Of a stretch of DNA of 64,000 nucleotides, positions 16,881-25,876 are shown in pieces (position 1 is the stretch's first letter; each line of letters begins with the position of its first letter). The DNA is from Cytobacillus oceanisediminis. Its GTDB lineage: Bacteria > Bacillota > Bacilli > Bacillales > Cytobacillaceae. The translations under genes and the position numbers were made by a program. The notes beneath the pieces were generated by a model. That model was not told the DNA's origin. It worked only from the letters and a program-made list of their open reading frames with translations, and did not search any database. The DNA is taken from the NCBI RefSeq assembly GCF_003182355.1, contig NZ_QGTW01000001.1:682001-746000 (forward strand), read 5' to 3'.

Positions 16881-18377
16881 TTATTGCTTTACTTTTGATT
16901 CAAAGTGAGTTTTTGGCAAGTCATTAACTTCATATGCAGCACGGATACCGGACTCGATTGCTCCCTGGATCCAGGCATGATTCGTTGAGGCATGTTCGCC
17001 TGCGAAATGCACCCTGCCTTCGGGTGTGGAAATATAGGGGGATAACTCTTTCACCTGCTCTGGTTTAAACATCGTGAATGCTCCAGCAGAATATGGATAT
17101 CGAATCCAGCTGTGGCTCGTTCCTCCTTGAAAATCACTAAAGACCTGTTTACCGTGAATCTCAGCTAAATTTTTTAATACATATTCCAGGCGATTATCTT
17201 CTTCCAGACTATCCCACGGTATCGCATCATCTTCCCATGTGTAACTCCCCAAAATAACACCCGATCCTTGTGTACCGAGACCATGACTTGGGTATTGAAC
17301 ATATTTAATAGGGAGATCCGTAACGGTTTGCCCGCCATACAAACCTTGCCTTTCCCAAAACCTGTTTTTAAACTGGATGCCTGTCTTCGTCGATCCCACA
17401 TATTTAAGTTCCCGAATGGCCTTCCATTTGTTTTCGGAAAATGAATGGCGAGGCTCAATTTCTACAAATTGAAGCACCGAAAAAGGAATCGTTACAATTG
17501 CAAGGTCACCTGTAATTTGAAATGGCTCTAAAATTTTATGGACAGAAGAAATGGTTACTTGGTTATCGTGTTGTTTAATTTTCTTAACATATTGTCCGTA
17601 TTGAATATTATCTTTCAATTGATTGGTAAATGCTTTAGGAAGCTGGTCGTTGCCGCCTGTGATTTCATAAAATTTGATACCAGGGGTAAATAGGATTAGC
17701 AGTTCACGTACCAGTTCCAAGAAAGAAAGCTCCATAAGCCCTTCCAGTGTAAGAAGTACTTTTATCATTTCAATGGCACCCGGGGATAGTGTCACGCCGA
17801 ATGGATTGTATCTCAAATAAGTATCCAGCGAGTATTTATCTAATTCCTGTATGGCCCATGGCCAATTTCTTTTTGGGTTTTGTTCTATAAAACTGGTTAC
17901 CGGTTTTATTGCTGCTTGAAGCAATTCGCTGGCTGTTTTGCCTTTTTCATGCGGGTAAACGGGAAAGCGTAACATGTCAGGATTCTGTTCATACGCTTTT
18001 AGACGAGTTTTTATCCCTTTCACATAGATAATATCGTTAGGAGTCGAATTGATAAACTCATTAACTGGGAGCTGGAATTTTTTTATATATTCCATCGTCA
18101 GCAAATGAGTATGGGGAATTCGCATCGCACCAGCTTCAAGAAATTGCTGATCCCTAAAATCTCCCCTTAATGTATATATCCGTCCTCCCACCCTATCACT
18201 TGCTTCAAGGACCGTCACATTGTGCCCAGCCTGCTTAAGCAAAGAGGCTGAGACCAGCCCTGCCATACCTGCACCAATAATGATGATCTTCTTTGGTACT
18301 TTGGTTTTTTCAAGTCCATTTCTTATGATTGAAATCATGTGATCAGAGGATAACTTGGGAAATACGTAATTTAACAT
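16881..18377 (-). CDS. Flavin monoamine oxidase / L-amino acid oxidase family protein (copy A)
   Basis: A 498-residue FAD enzyme. The dinucleotide site [20 protein letters not shown] (about 31-51), the GG motif DRVGGRIYTL, and the C-terminal FAD motif [26 protein letters not shown] place it with the flavin monoamine oxidases near YobN and L-amino acid oxidases. These oxidise amines or amino acids to imines with release of hydrogen peroxide. There is no signal peptide, so it is cytoplasmic. The ATG at 18377 follows AGAGGAGGAAAAGC. A close paralogue lies at 29572-31026. The substrate is unknown. Confidence 0.92.
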   Translation of the reverse strand: MLNYVFPKLSSDHMISIIRNGLEKTKVPKKIIIIGAGMAGLVSASLLKQAGHNVTVLEASDRVGGRIYTLRGDFRDQQFLEAGAMRIPHTHLLTMEYIKKFQLPVNEFINSTPNDIIYVKGIKTRLKAYEQNPDMLRFPVYPHEKGKTASELLQAAIKPVTSFIEQNPKRNWPWAIQELDKYSLDTYLRYNPFGVTLSPGAIEMIKVLLTLEGLMELSFLELVRELLILFTPGIKFYEITGGNDQLPKAFTNQLKDNIQYGQYVKKIKQHDNQVTISSVHKILEPFQITGDLAIVTIPFSVLQFVEIEPRHSFSENKWKAIRELKYVGSTKTGIQFKNRFWERQGLYGGQTVTDLPIKYVQYPSHGLGTQGSGVILGSYTWEDDAIPWDSLEEDNRLEYVLKNLAEIHGKQVFSDFQGGTSHSWIRYPYSAGAFTMFKPEQVKELSPYISTPEGRVHFAGEHASTNHAWIQGAIESGIRAAYEVNDLPKTHFESKVKQ

Positions 18378-18851
18378 GCTTTTCCTCCTCTACAACGATG
18401 AAGACCAGGAACCGTTAAAATAGGGTCTTCAGTCATTTTATTCAGGAAGAAAAGCGAATTATGTATAAATCATGATATCTAATAAACTTGGATAAGTAAT
18501 ACATAAAAATTTATGTAACTATTTTCCATTACTAATTATCCTTTAAGTCTATAAGTAGTCTTATTGTTGATACATATAGTGAAGAGTACATTGTGATTAA
18601 AGAGATGCCCCCGGTACAATACCGAGGTCATCTTTTCAATAGCAAAGTCTCTTACTATTAAACTGTAGAATACAGTTAAATTGGCACACCATTTTTTTGG
18701 CTAATATGAATTATTTCTTATTATACCCATTGTATTTATGTATTCTGTTTGTTTATTTGCAAACAAAATTCGTTATCGTTTATATATAAAACTCTTATAT
18801 TAGAAAATGGCCTGCATGGAAAGGTATTTATCCTTCCGTGCCGGCCTCTTA
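18378..18851. other. Gene-free interval with two hairpins
   Basis: No gene is seen. A hairpin GATGCCCCCGGTA/TACCGAGGTCATC with TTTTC (18603-18640) has no plus-strand gene before it. A second, GGCC..GCATGGAAAGG with CCTTCC..GCCGGCC (18809-18847), immediately follows the minus-strand CBO0543 gene and is its likely terminator. Confidence 0.55.
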
Positions 18852-19301
18852 TTATATCTTTCTATTCATCCATCCATGAAACGCATAAATCAGCCCAATA
18901 AATAAGCAATAGCCCACCAAGGTATTCAAGTGGTTCCAGTCATCTGCATGAACGAACAATCCCAAATCCTCTGCCGCTTTTTCCATAACCGCCATCGCCA
19001 AACTGATAAACAATACAAATAGGACCCTTAACCAGCTTTTACACCTTTGCATGATTTTTAAAAGAACAATCATGGTAATGGGAAGAACAAGCAGCGTGAA
19101 CCCTATATGGATGGAAAAAATCGTTGGCAATGGGCGAATCGGGAAGCTGTAAAGCTCCTTTCCGACATAATAGAGATCTAAATAAGTTCCCAATAAGGAA
19201 GCCAGCAGCATAGCGGGTATGTAGCGTTTAATGCCATATCGTGACGGCTTTTTTTGCGAGGGCCGCGAGCTCGAGTCTTTCAAGTGTTTTACAGTATGCA
19301 T
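18852..19301 (-). CDS. CBO0543 family membrane protein
   Basis: The product is about 149 residues with four or five membrane helices (PAMLLASLLGTYLDLYYVGK, FSIHIGFTLLVLPITMIVLL, VLFVLFISLAMAVMEKAAED, LNTLVGYCLFIGLIYAFHGW). The YLDLYYVGKELYSFPIRP and FVHADDWNH motifs are those of the CBO0543 family of Bacillus and Clostridium membrane proteins, function unknown. The start is uncertain. I use ATG 19301, behind GGGGAG, which lies inside the 3' end of the upstream DUF2515 gene (74-base overlap), so translation is probably coupled. Confidence 0.75.
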   Translation of the reverse strand: MHTVKHLKDSSSRPSQKKPSRYGIKRYIPAMLLASLLGTYLDLYYVGKELYSFPIRPLPTIFSIHIGFTLLVLPITMIVLLKIMQRCKSWLRVLFVLFISLAMAVMEKAAEDLGLFVHADDWNHLNTLVGYCLFIGLIYAFHGWMNRKI

Positions 19302-20361
19302 CCTGAATCTCCCCATTAATGGTATCTTCCAATTCATTGAAATAATCCAGTACGTGAAAATGTTCAAACCAGTCCCCTTTTTCCGCTTCTGCATGCTTTA
19401 CATTTTCCCAGGCATTTTCAAGAGTGGGACTATAGATTCTTCTGCCTCCTGGCCTCAGCTTGCATGATTTTAATTGAAACTGATATTTTTCGCCTGGAAG
19501 CCCTTCGTGGACAGCATTAAAAATAGCTGGCCAATAATCCTTCCTTGAGCCCGTATGGGGGTGGCGGTTCGCCCACTGTTCCGTAAGGGCCAGCACATCC
19601 TTGTTCCTGTAAAGGACTTCATACAGCCTCTTCCCTAATAAAATTCGTTCATGTAAAGACTCAAAATGATATAAGGTCTGCCCCTTCAAATGAGTAGCTC
19701 CGCCCTTTTTGTATGGAAAAAGGATGTGATTGAGTGACAGAAGCTCCTGAAGCTTAAATTCAAGCTTTTGAAAAACCTCATTTTTATAACTGTGATTCTG
19801 AATCACCCGTTTTTCCAGATAGCTTTGTTCATTAATAATCAGGGCGATTGTGAGGAAGTATGGATTCGGCTTTCTCCAGAAGCAGCTCCAGTTCGCTTCC
19901 ATAAAGACGGAGATATTTAAGAAAGGAAACAGGAAAAATAACGGTCTGTTTCTTTTCAGGCTTTCACGGTAAATCAAAAATTGCGGATAGGCATCCTGAA
20001 AGATAAGCCAATTCCCTCTTTCCAAAAAGGAAAAAAAGGATTGCTTTTCCTTTTCCGATAATAATCTGGACAGCAGTTCCCCCTTAAGGTCAGTCATGTT
20101 CCAGCCGCCATTTCGGGAAACCATATGCCCGAGAAACGCCCAGTGTACTTCCGGATGCTGACGGTAGAAATCCAGATAGGCTTTTGTTCTTGTGACATTA
20201 TTTTGATTCCATACCTCTGTTTCCCGTTTGATTTGCTCGAGGATTTTCATCTCTTCATCTGAAAGGGTTCCAGTTTTTTGGATACTTGTCCTTTTCTTTA
20301 ATTCTTCTTTTATCACTTCAATGGGGGATTGCTCTTGTTTCTTTCGGAAAAAGATCGTCAT
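19228..20361 (-). CDS. DUF2515 (YppC-like) protein
   Basis: A 377-residue soluble protein. The central region (VTRTKAYLDFYRQHPEVHWAFLGHMVSRNGGWNMTDL) and later NWLIFQDAYPQFLIY and LLGKRLYEVLY match the DUF2515 family, of which B. subtilis YppC is a member. Function is unknown; there is no signal peptide. The start is ATG 20361 behind GGAGGAGGGG, in preference to the ATG at 20406, which has no ribosome binding site. It is transcribed divergently from the terpene cyclase gene 77 bases away and overlaps the CBO0543 gene downstream. Confidence 0.87.
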   Translation of the reverse strand: MTIFFRKKQEQSPIEVIKEELKKRTSIQKTGTLSDEEMKILEQIKRETEVWNQNNVTRTKAYLDFYRQHPEVHWAFLGHMVSRNGGWNMTDLKGELLSRLLSEKEKQSFFSFLERGNWLIFQDAYPQFLIYRESLKRNRPLFFLFPFLNISVFMEANWSCFWRKPNPYFLTIALIINEQSYLEKRVIQNHSYKNEVFQKLEFKLQELLSLNHILFPYKKGGATHLKGQTLYHFESLHERILLGKRLYEVLYRNKDVLALTEQWANRHPHTGSRKDYWPAIFNAVHEGLPGEKYQFQLKSCKLRPGGRRIYSPTLENAWENVKHAEAEKGDWFEHFHVLDYFNELEDTINGEIQDAYCKTLERLELAALAKKAVTIWH

Positions 20362-20438
20362 CCCCTCCTCCATGAATTCTCTCTCCGTTAACTGAATATG
20401 AATCAATATATGAAACTACTGGGAGAGGAATGTGCAAA

Positions 20439-22310
20439 ATGACCAATACCATCCAAGGGATTAACCAGTTAATCGATAAGTTAAAAAAAGAACAGTCTTC
20501 AGATGGATCTTGGAAATATCCCTTTGACACAGGCATCTCGACAGATGCTTATATGATCATTTTATTAAGGACACTGGAAATACATGATGAAAAATTAATA
20601 AGGAGGCTTGCTTCCCGAATTTTGAGCAAACAGGAGGTAAATGGCGCCTGGAAGCTTTTTTATGATGAAAGGGATGGAAATGCCGCTGCCGCGTTAGAGG
20701 CCTATTACGCGCTTTTATATTCCGGCTATGTTCAGAAGGAAGATCCGAGGATGACTGCTGCCAAGCGGTTTATCCTGGAGAATGGCGGGATGGAAAACGT
20801 GAATGTCTTTACGAAAATCATGCTTTCTTCGACGGGGCAGTACAAGTGGCCGGCATCCTTTCCAATCCCTATTGAGATCATGCATCTGCCCCTTTCCTTC
20901 CCCTTTAACTTTTATCAGTTTTCAGTGTATGGGCGAGTGAATCTTGCTCCAATTCTGATTCTGGCAGAAAATAAATTCAGTTTAAAAACGAAAAATAGCC
21001 CCGACCTTTCCGATTTAAGATTAACAAGGGCTGAAAAACATGATTGGGAAATTCAAGCAGAATGGCGATCTTTATTATCATTAATCAAAGAAGGCATAGA
21101 AGACCTCTTAGGCCTGCCGGAACAGCTTCACGCAATGGCGATGGACCGGGCAAAAAAATATATGCTGGAGCGCATTGAAGCGGATGGAACTTTTTATAGT
21201 TATTTCAGTTCGACCTTTTTAATGATATTTGCTTTATTATCTCTTGATTACTCAAAGAATGACCCCATTATAAAAAACGCCGTGAATGGCCTGAAATCGC
21301 TTAAGACAGATATAGACGGCCTCCCGCATATGCAATATGCAGATGCCAGTGTGTGGAACACGTCCCTTATTAACTCCACTCTCCAAATGGCCGGTGTCTC
21401 CCCTGAAGACCCCGTTGTTCAAAAGGCAAACAACTATTTGCTGAAGCGTCAGCATGATCAGTTTGGGGATTGGGTCATTCATAATCCGAATAGCTTGCCG
21501 GGCGGATGGGGATTTTCTGATGTCAATACAGTCAACCCCGATGTGGACGACACGACTGCTTCTTTGCGGTCGATTGCCAGAAGTGTGAGGGGCAGCCCCA
21601 TCTATCAAGATGCCTGGGATCGGGGCATAAGCTGGCTATTATCCATGCAGAATGACGATGGCGGCTGGCCTTCATTTGAACGGAATACACAGAATCCATG
21701 GCTCGATTTCCTGCCGATCGAAAAGGGTGAATATATTTTTGGTGACACGACCTCCGCTGATCTGACGGGAAGAACCCTTGAGTTTTTGGGGAACTATACA
21801 GATCTTCCAAAGGACCATCCTGCTTTTAAGAACGCAATTACCTGGCTCTTGAAAAATCAGGAACACAATGGTTCGTGGTATGGCAGATGGGGAGTTTGCT
21901 ATATATATGGCGCATGGGCAGCTGTCACTGGGCTTATTGCCGCTGGGCTATCAGCAGAACACCCATCCATCCAGAAGGCAGCTGACTGGTTAAAGAGGAT
22001 TCAAAACAGGGATGGCGGATGGGGGGAATCCTGTCTGAGCGACAGCCAAAAGACATACGTACCCTTGAATGCGAGCACCATTACAGACACATCATGGGCA
22101 GTTGATGCCTTAATTTCTGCTGAAAATAAGCCCACAGAAGCAATCCAAAAAGGGATTCATTATCTGCTGAACTCACTCGATAAAGAAGATTGGACAACAG
22201 CCTATCCAAAAGGGCAAGCCATGGCAGGAAGTTTCTACATCCATTATCACAGCTACCGGTATATCTTTCCCCTTATGGCATTGTCCCATTATCATCAGAA
22301 GTTTGGCTAA
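20439..22310 (+). CDS. sqhC: Squalene-hopene/sporulenol synthase-like terpene cyclase
   Basis: About 623 residues with repeated QW-type motifs: QSSDGSW, QEVNGAW, QNDDGGWPSF, QEHNGSWYGRW and QNRDGGWGES. The catalytic acid motif reads DVDDTTAS (DXDD). Size and N-terminal pattern match B. subtilis SqhC, which cyclises tetraprenyl-beta-curcumene to sporulenol in spores; hopanoid-forming relatives share the fold. It should be a monotopic membrane enzyme. Two starts are possible: ATG 20430 (tight against GGGAGAGG) and ATG 20439 (10-base spacing); I use the latter. It is divergent from the DUF2515 gene. The precise substrate is not proven. Confidence 0.88.
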   Translation: MTNTIQGINQLIDKLKKEQSSDGSWKYPFDTGISTDAYMIILLRTLEIHDEKLIRRLASRILSKQEVNGAWKLFYDERDGNAAAALEAYYALLYSGYVQKEDPRMTAAKRFILENGGMENVNVFTKIMLSSTGQYKWPASFPIPIEIMHLPLSFPFNFYQFSVYGRVNLAPILILAENKFSLKTKNSPDLSDLRLTRAEKHDWEIQAEWRSLLSLIKEGIEDLLGLPEQLHAMAMDRAKKYMLERIEADGTFYSYFSSTFLMIFALLSLDYSKNDPIIKNAVNGLKSLKTDIDGLPHMQYADASVWNTSLINSTLQMAGVSPEDPVVQKANNYLLKRQHDQFGDWVIHNPNSLPGGWGFSDVNTVNPDVDDTTASLRSIARSVRGSPIYQDAWDRGISWLLSMQNDDGGWPSFERNTQNPWLDFLPIEKGEYIFGDTTSADLTGRTLEFLGNYTDLPKDHPAFKNAITWLLKNQEHNGSWYGRWGVCYIYGAWAAVTGLIAAGLSAEHPSIQKAADWLKRIQNRDGGWGESCLSDSQKTYVPLNASTITDTSWAVDALISAENKPTEAIQKGIHYLLNSLDKEDWTTAYPKGQAMAGSFYIHYHSYRYIFPLMALSHYHQKFG

Positions 22311-22490
22311 TTGTGCATATCCATGCAAACAACCAAGCGCAAGGCGGTCGCTGATTAACTTTTGGCACTGCCTTGCGTTTTTTAGTTTTTTTTCGACTCC
22401 TTTTTCCAGTCCACCATTTTTTCATAACTGCCCGCTCCCCAGGCAATACTAATTTAGTAATTGCATTTTTTGGCTTCGGGAGGAAGTACC

Positions 22491-23915
22491 TTGAATCAAA
22501 CCTGGCTCTCTCTGTTACCATTCATAATCGTAATCGCCATGTCCATCTGGCTAAAAAATATCCTGCCTGGATTAGTTGTTGGCATTTTGGTTGGATCTGT
22601 CATTGTTTCTGCTGACCCGCTGGCAGGCACGGAGCAATCTGTGTCATACATCGTTACCACCCTCTCCGATGAAACGAATATCAAAATCATCGGGTTTTTA
22701 TATTTATTTGGCGGCCTTGTTGGGATGATGAACATTACAGGCGGCATTAAAGGCTTTTCTGAATGGGCCGGTGCCAGAATCCGAACAGAGCGGGGGCTCC
22801 TCGGCTTTATTTGGTTTACTCTGCCCTTTACGTTCATGATGCCGATGTTTCGCATTATGATGATTGGCCCTATCATTAAGTCACTGATTAAAAAGATGAA
22901 TCTGTCCAAGCAAAAGGTGGGCATGACGCTGGATATTTCAACAGAGTCTGTCATTGTGCTTTTGCCGGTTGCGACGGCATTTGTCGGCTTCATGGTTTCA
23001 CTGGTAGAAGGCGGTATTAGCGGCCTCAACCTGGATATGTCTCCTTATGAAGTGTTTTTACTAAGCATTTTGTTTAACTTTTACGCCATCATTATGCTGG
23101 TCATTGGGATTGTACAGACGTTTTGGACTCCAAAAAGGACAGACCAGCATAATAAACAAGTGCATATAGATCTCGAAGAACAAGAGCATGAATTCCACCG
23201 CATGGGGATTAAGAAAGAATTGTCCCTTGTTAAGGCACAGCCCTGGCATTTGATTATTCCTGTTTTTTTGCTGCTTGCTTTTTCACTTTTTCTTTTATGG
23301 CAGGACGGCATGGCTCAGGGTGCTAACACCCTCTTTGAAGCCTTTTCGATGGCGGATGCCACTTTTGTCATGCTGCTGGCTGTTTTTATCACACTGGTGA
23401 TAACGTTTGTTTTTTACATAATGAGAAAAGAAAAAATGAACGAAATTCTCTATCATTTTTACGATGGAGGGAATCAGATGATGGAAGCGATCAGCCTCCT
23501 TATTCTGATCTGGGCATTAACCCTGGCTGCAGAGGATCTTGGCTTTTCCGAGTTTATCGGAAGCTCACTCGGTAGCTTTTTGCCAGCCTACCTGACTCCA
23601 GCAGCGATTTTTGTGCTTGGTTCTGTGGTTGGTTATTTTATTGGCAGCTCATGGGGAACCTGGGGGCTGTTCATGCCATTGGGAATTACACTGGCCGTTT
23701 CAACCGGAGCGTCCATCCCTCTTACAGTTGGTGCTGTTTTCGCTAGCGGGGCATTTGGTGCGTTGACTTCCCCGCTTGGTGATACCACCATTACGACTGC
23801 CTCCATATTGGATATGGATCTTGTTGATTATGCCCGGTATAAATTAAAGGTTTCGGCTATTGGCGGTGTGATTGCTGCTGTGTTGTTTATTGTAAGCGGC
23901 TTTTTCACTTCCTGA
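22491..23915 (+). CDS. NhaC family Na+/H+ antiporter
   Basis: The 474-residue membrane protein has about eleven helices. The family block GSSWGTWGLFMPLGITLAVSTG, then SGAFGALTSPLGDTTITTASI (about residues 384-442), identifies the NhaC ion-transporter superfamily. Members exchange sodium for protons, or malate/lactate for sodium. Translation most likely starts at TTG 22491, five bases after GGGAGGAAG; the ATG at 22461 lies upstream of that site. Fragments of a close paralogue occur at 29311-29481 and 37847-38030. Confidence 0.9.
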   Translation: MNQTWLSLLPFIIVIAMSIWLKNILPGLVVGILVGSVIVSADPLAGTEQSVSYIVTTLSDETNIKIIGFLYLFGGLVGMMNITGGIKGFSEWAGARIRTERGLLGFIWFTLPFTFMMPMFRIMMIGPIIKSLIKKMNLSKQKVGMTLDISTESVIVLLPVATAFVGFMVSLVEGGISGLNLDMSPYEVFLLSILFNFYAIIMLVIGIVQTFWTPKRTDQHNKQVHIDLEEQEHEFHRMGIKKELSLVKAQPWHLIIPVFLLLAFSLFLLWQDGMAQGANTLFEAFSMADATFVMLLAVFITLVITFVFYIMRKEKMNEILYHFYDGGNQMMEAISLLILIWALTLAAEDLGFSEFIGSSLGSFLPAYLTPAAIFVLGSVVGYFIGSSWGTWGLFMPLGITLAVSTGASIPLTVGAVFASGAFGALTSPLGDTTITTASILDMDLVDYARYKLKVSAIGGVIAAVLFIVSGFFTS

Positions 23916-24144
23916 TGGTATTGCCAGCACTATTAACCGTACAGGCAGAGCCTGCTACTTTCTGCTTTAATCTTCTCCCCGTTGCAAAAAATTTCCTCGG
24001 TGTTAAATTTTGTGCTCAAAACTGCGGAAACAGTTATGTGTATTTTTTAAACTCTGAACAAGCAAGTATTAAAGGGAAATGTTTTTAAACCTCTCATCGT
24101 CTGCTTCTTTAGACTTGCGACCGGGAATTTTTTTTGCGGCATAA

Positions 24145-24180
24145 GAAAAGGAAGCGACAGATCCTGTCACTTCCTTTTCT
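24145..24180. terminator. Bidirectional terminator
   Basis: AAAAGGAAG-CGACAG and CTGTCA-CTTCCTTTT form a stem flanked by A and T runs. It lies between convergent genes, the NhaC antiporter (+) and the MIO-less lyase (-). Nothing else was found in 23916-24298. Confidence 0.8.
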
Positions 24181-24298
24181 TTATTAAACGTGCTTCAAAT
24201 AACTTTCTTTCATTTGTTTTAAGGTTTCATCAGCAGGTAGACTGTAGGCGTATGCTTATTTTACATTGACATGAAGAGTGTTTTATAAATTGAATTTT

Positions 24299-25855
24299 TT
24301 ACTTGTAAGCTCCGTCCCTATTAAACTTTCCTATTGTATCTTCCACACACTTTATAATTTCACCTGAATGAATCAAATCTCGAATCCCTTCCAACAGAGG
24401 GTAAAGATATAGATCTTCTTCCATTTCAGGTATGAAACTGCCAAGCTTGTCTAACACTGCTTTGCTGGCAGAGCCTGGCGGATTATTGGTTTCAGCGAAC
24501 TGATGGGCAGAATATACTGACAGCAATTCAATTGCCAAAACATATTCCAGCTTAATTGCCACCTCACGTGCCTTTTTAGCTGCATTATAGCCCATCGCGA
24601 CATAGTCTTCCTGGTCTGCGCAAGTTGGAATGCTGTCAACGGTCGCAGGGTGGGATAATATTTTCATTTCATTTAGGAGCCCAGCTTGGCTGTATTGAGG
24701 AATCATTAGGCCTGAATTTAAGCCCCCATTTTTAATGAGGAAGTCAGGAAAGCCTGAATGCTTACTATTAATAAGCCGGCTGTTTCGCCTCTCTGACATT
24801 TTCGCTAAGGCTGTCACCGCGATACAGGCTGAATCTAGCTCGATTCCTACATATGAAGAATCGCAATTGCAGCCGGATATCGTTCCCCCTTCTTCATCAT
24901 CAGGCCATAGGATCGGATTATCACTGCAGCCATTCATTTCTATTTCAATGGTTTTCAGCGCATCATTAAGCGTTTTTTTGGCAGCTCCATGCAGCTGCGG
25001 AATGGCTCTCAAAGATAATGCATCCTGTAAACGATAATCGATGAAGCTCTTAGCCATATTTGAGTCTGAAAGAATCTTACGTATATTGTCGGCGGTTTCC
25101 CGCTGTTCTTTATGGGGACGAACAGACATTAGCCGATCATCAAATGCGCGGACCGTTCCCTTTAATGCTTCAAGTGACATTGCCCCGATAATATCAGCAG
25201 CGGCCGCTGCTTTTAACATATCGTATAATGCAAGAGCACCCATACCAGTTGGGCTGGTTGTGCCACTGGTAAGTGCCAATCCTTCTTTTGCCGAAAGCAC
25301 AATTGGTTCGAGACCTGCCAAGTGCATTGCTTTTTTGGCTTGCATTTGCTGCCCGCCAAAATAAGCTTGGCCCTCCCCAATTAAGACAAGAGCTATATGA
25401 GCCTCTGGACTTAAATATCCGACCGAACCTTCCTTTGGGGAAAATGGAGTTAACGCTAGATTTAAAAATTGCCGATACATTTCCAGCGTTTCTAGTCGGA
25501 CCCCTGAATATCCTTGACCAAGATTTTGCAGAACCATTAGCATTGTTGCCCTTACCACTTCTTCAGGAAGTGGTTCACCGACAGATGTAGCATGTGATAA
25601 TAGAATATTTTTCTGCAGCTGGGCTGTTTCCTCAGGAGAAATTAATTGTGTATAGAGGGCTCCAAAGCCCGTATTTACGCCATACATAATTTTACCTTTG
25701 TCCATCTGCTTTTCTAAGTGACTTCGAGAGTTCTCTACCCTTTGCTTATAAGCATCGGAGAATTCGACCGGGGTCTTATATCGTGCAACTGCTGCAAACT
25801 CTTCAAGTGTTAGTGAATTGCCTAATACAACTTTCTTTATGTCTTTTAGATTCAT
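24299..25855 (-). CDS. Ammonia-lyase superfamily protein lacking the MIO triad (ergothionase-like)
   Basis: The 518-residue product has the full HAL/PAL fold: MYGVNTGFG (57-65), LLSHATSVGEPL (86-97), EGLALTSGTT (191-200), LQDALSLRAIPQLHG (276-290), GCSDNPILWP (309-318) and DQEDYVAMG (414-422). Where histidine ammonia-lyase has GSVGASGDLAPLAH, this protein has GSVGYLSPEAH (143-153). The Ala-Ser-Gly that cyclises to MIO is therefore absent, and HAL's Asn and Tyr become Ser197 and Leu280. It cannot be a normal HutH. A MIO-free relative, ergothionase, removes trimethylamine from ergothioneine; a BCCT (betaine) carrier gene 21 bases upstream fits such a substrate. The function is inference. The ATG at 25855 follows GGGGGATAGGGC. 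Confidence 0.85.
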   Translation of the reverse strand: MNLKDIKKVVLGNSLTLEEFAAVARYKTPVEFSDAYKQRVENSRSHLEKQMDKGKIMYGVNTGFGALYTQLISPEETAQLQKNILLSHATSVGEPLPEEVVRATMLMVLQNLGQGYSGVRLETLEMYRQFLNLALTPFSPKEGSVGYLSPEAHIALVLIGEGQAYFGGQQMQAKKAMHLAGLEPIVLSAKEGLALTSGTTSPTGMGALALYDMLKAAAAADIIGAMSLEALKGTVRAFDDRLMSVRPHKEQRETADNIRKILSDSNMAKSFIDYRLQDALSLRAIPQLHGAAKKTLNDALKTIEIEMNGCSDNPILWPDDEEGGTISGCNCDSSYVGIELDSACIAVTALAKMSERRNSRLINSKHSGFPDFLIKNGGLNSGLMIPQYSQAGLLNEMKILSHPATVDSIPTCADQEDYVAMGYNAAKKAREVAIKLEYVLAIELLSVYSAHQFAETNNPPGSASKAVLDKLGSFIPEMEEDLYLYPLLEGIRDLIHSGEIIKCVEDTIGKFNRDGAYK

Positions 25856-25876
25856 GCCCTATCCCCCATATCCTAG

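Noticed and set aside
24299..25855. Annotation as histidine ammonia-lyase HutH
   Set aside because: The MIO-forming Ala-Ser-Gly is absent and two other HutH active-site residues differ; no other hut genes are nearby.
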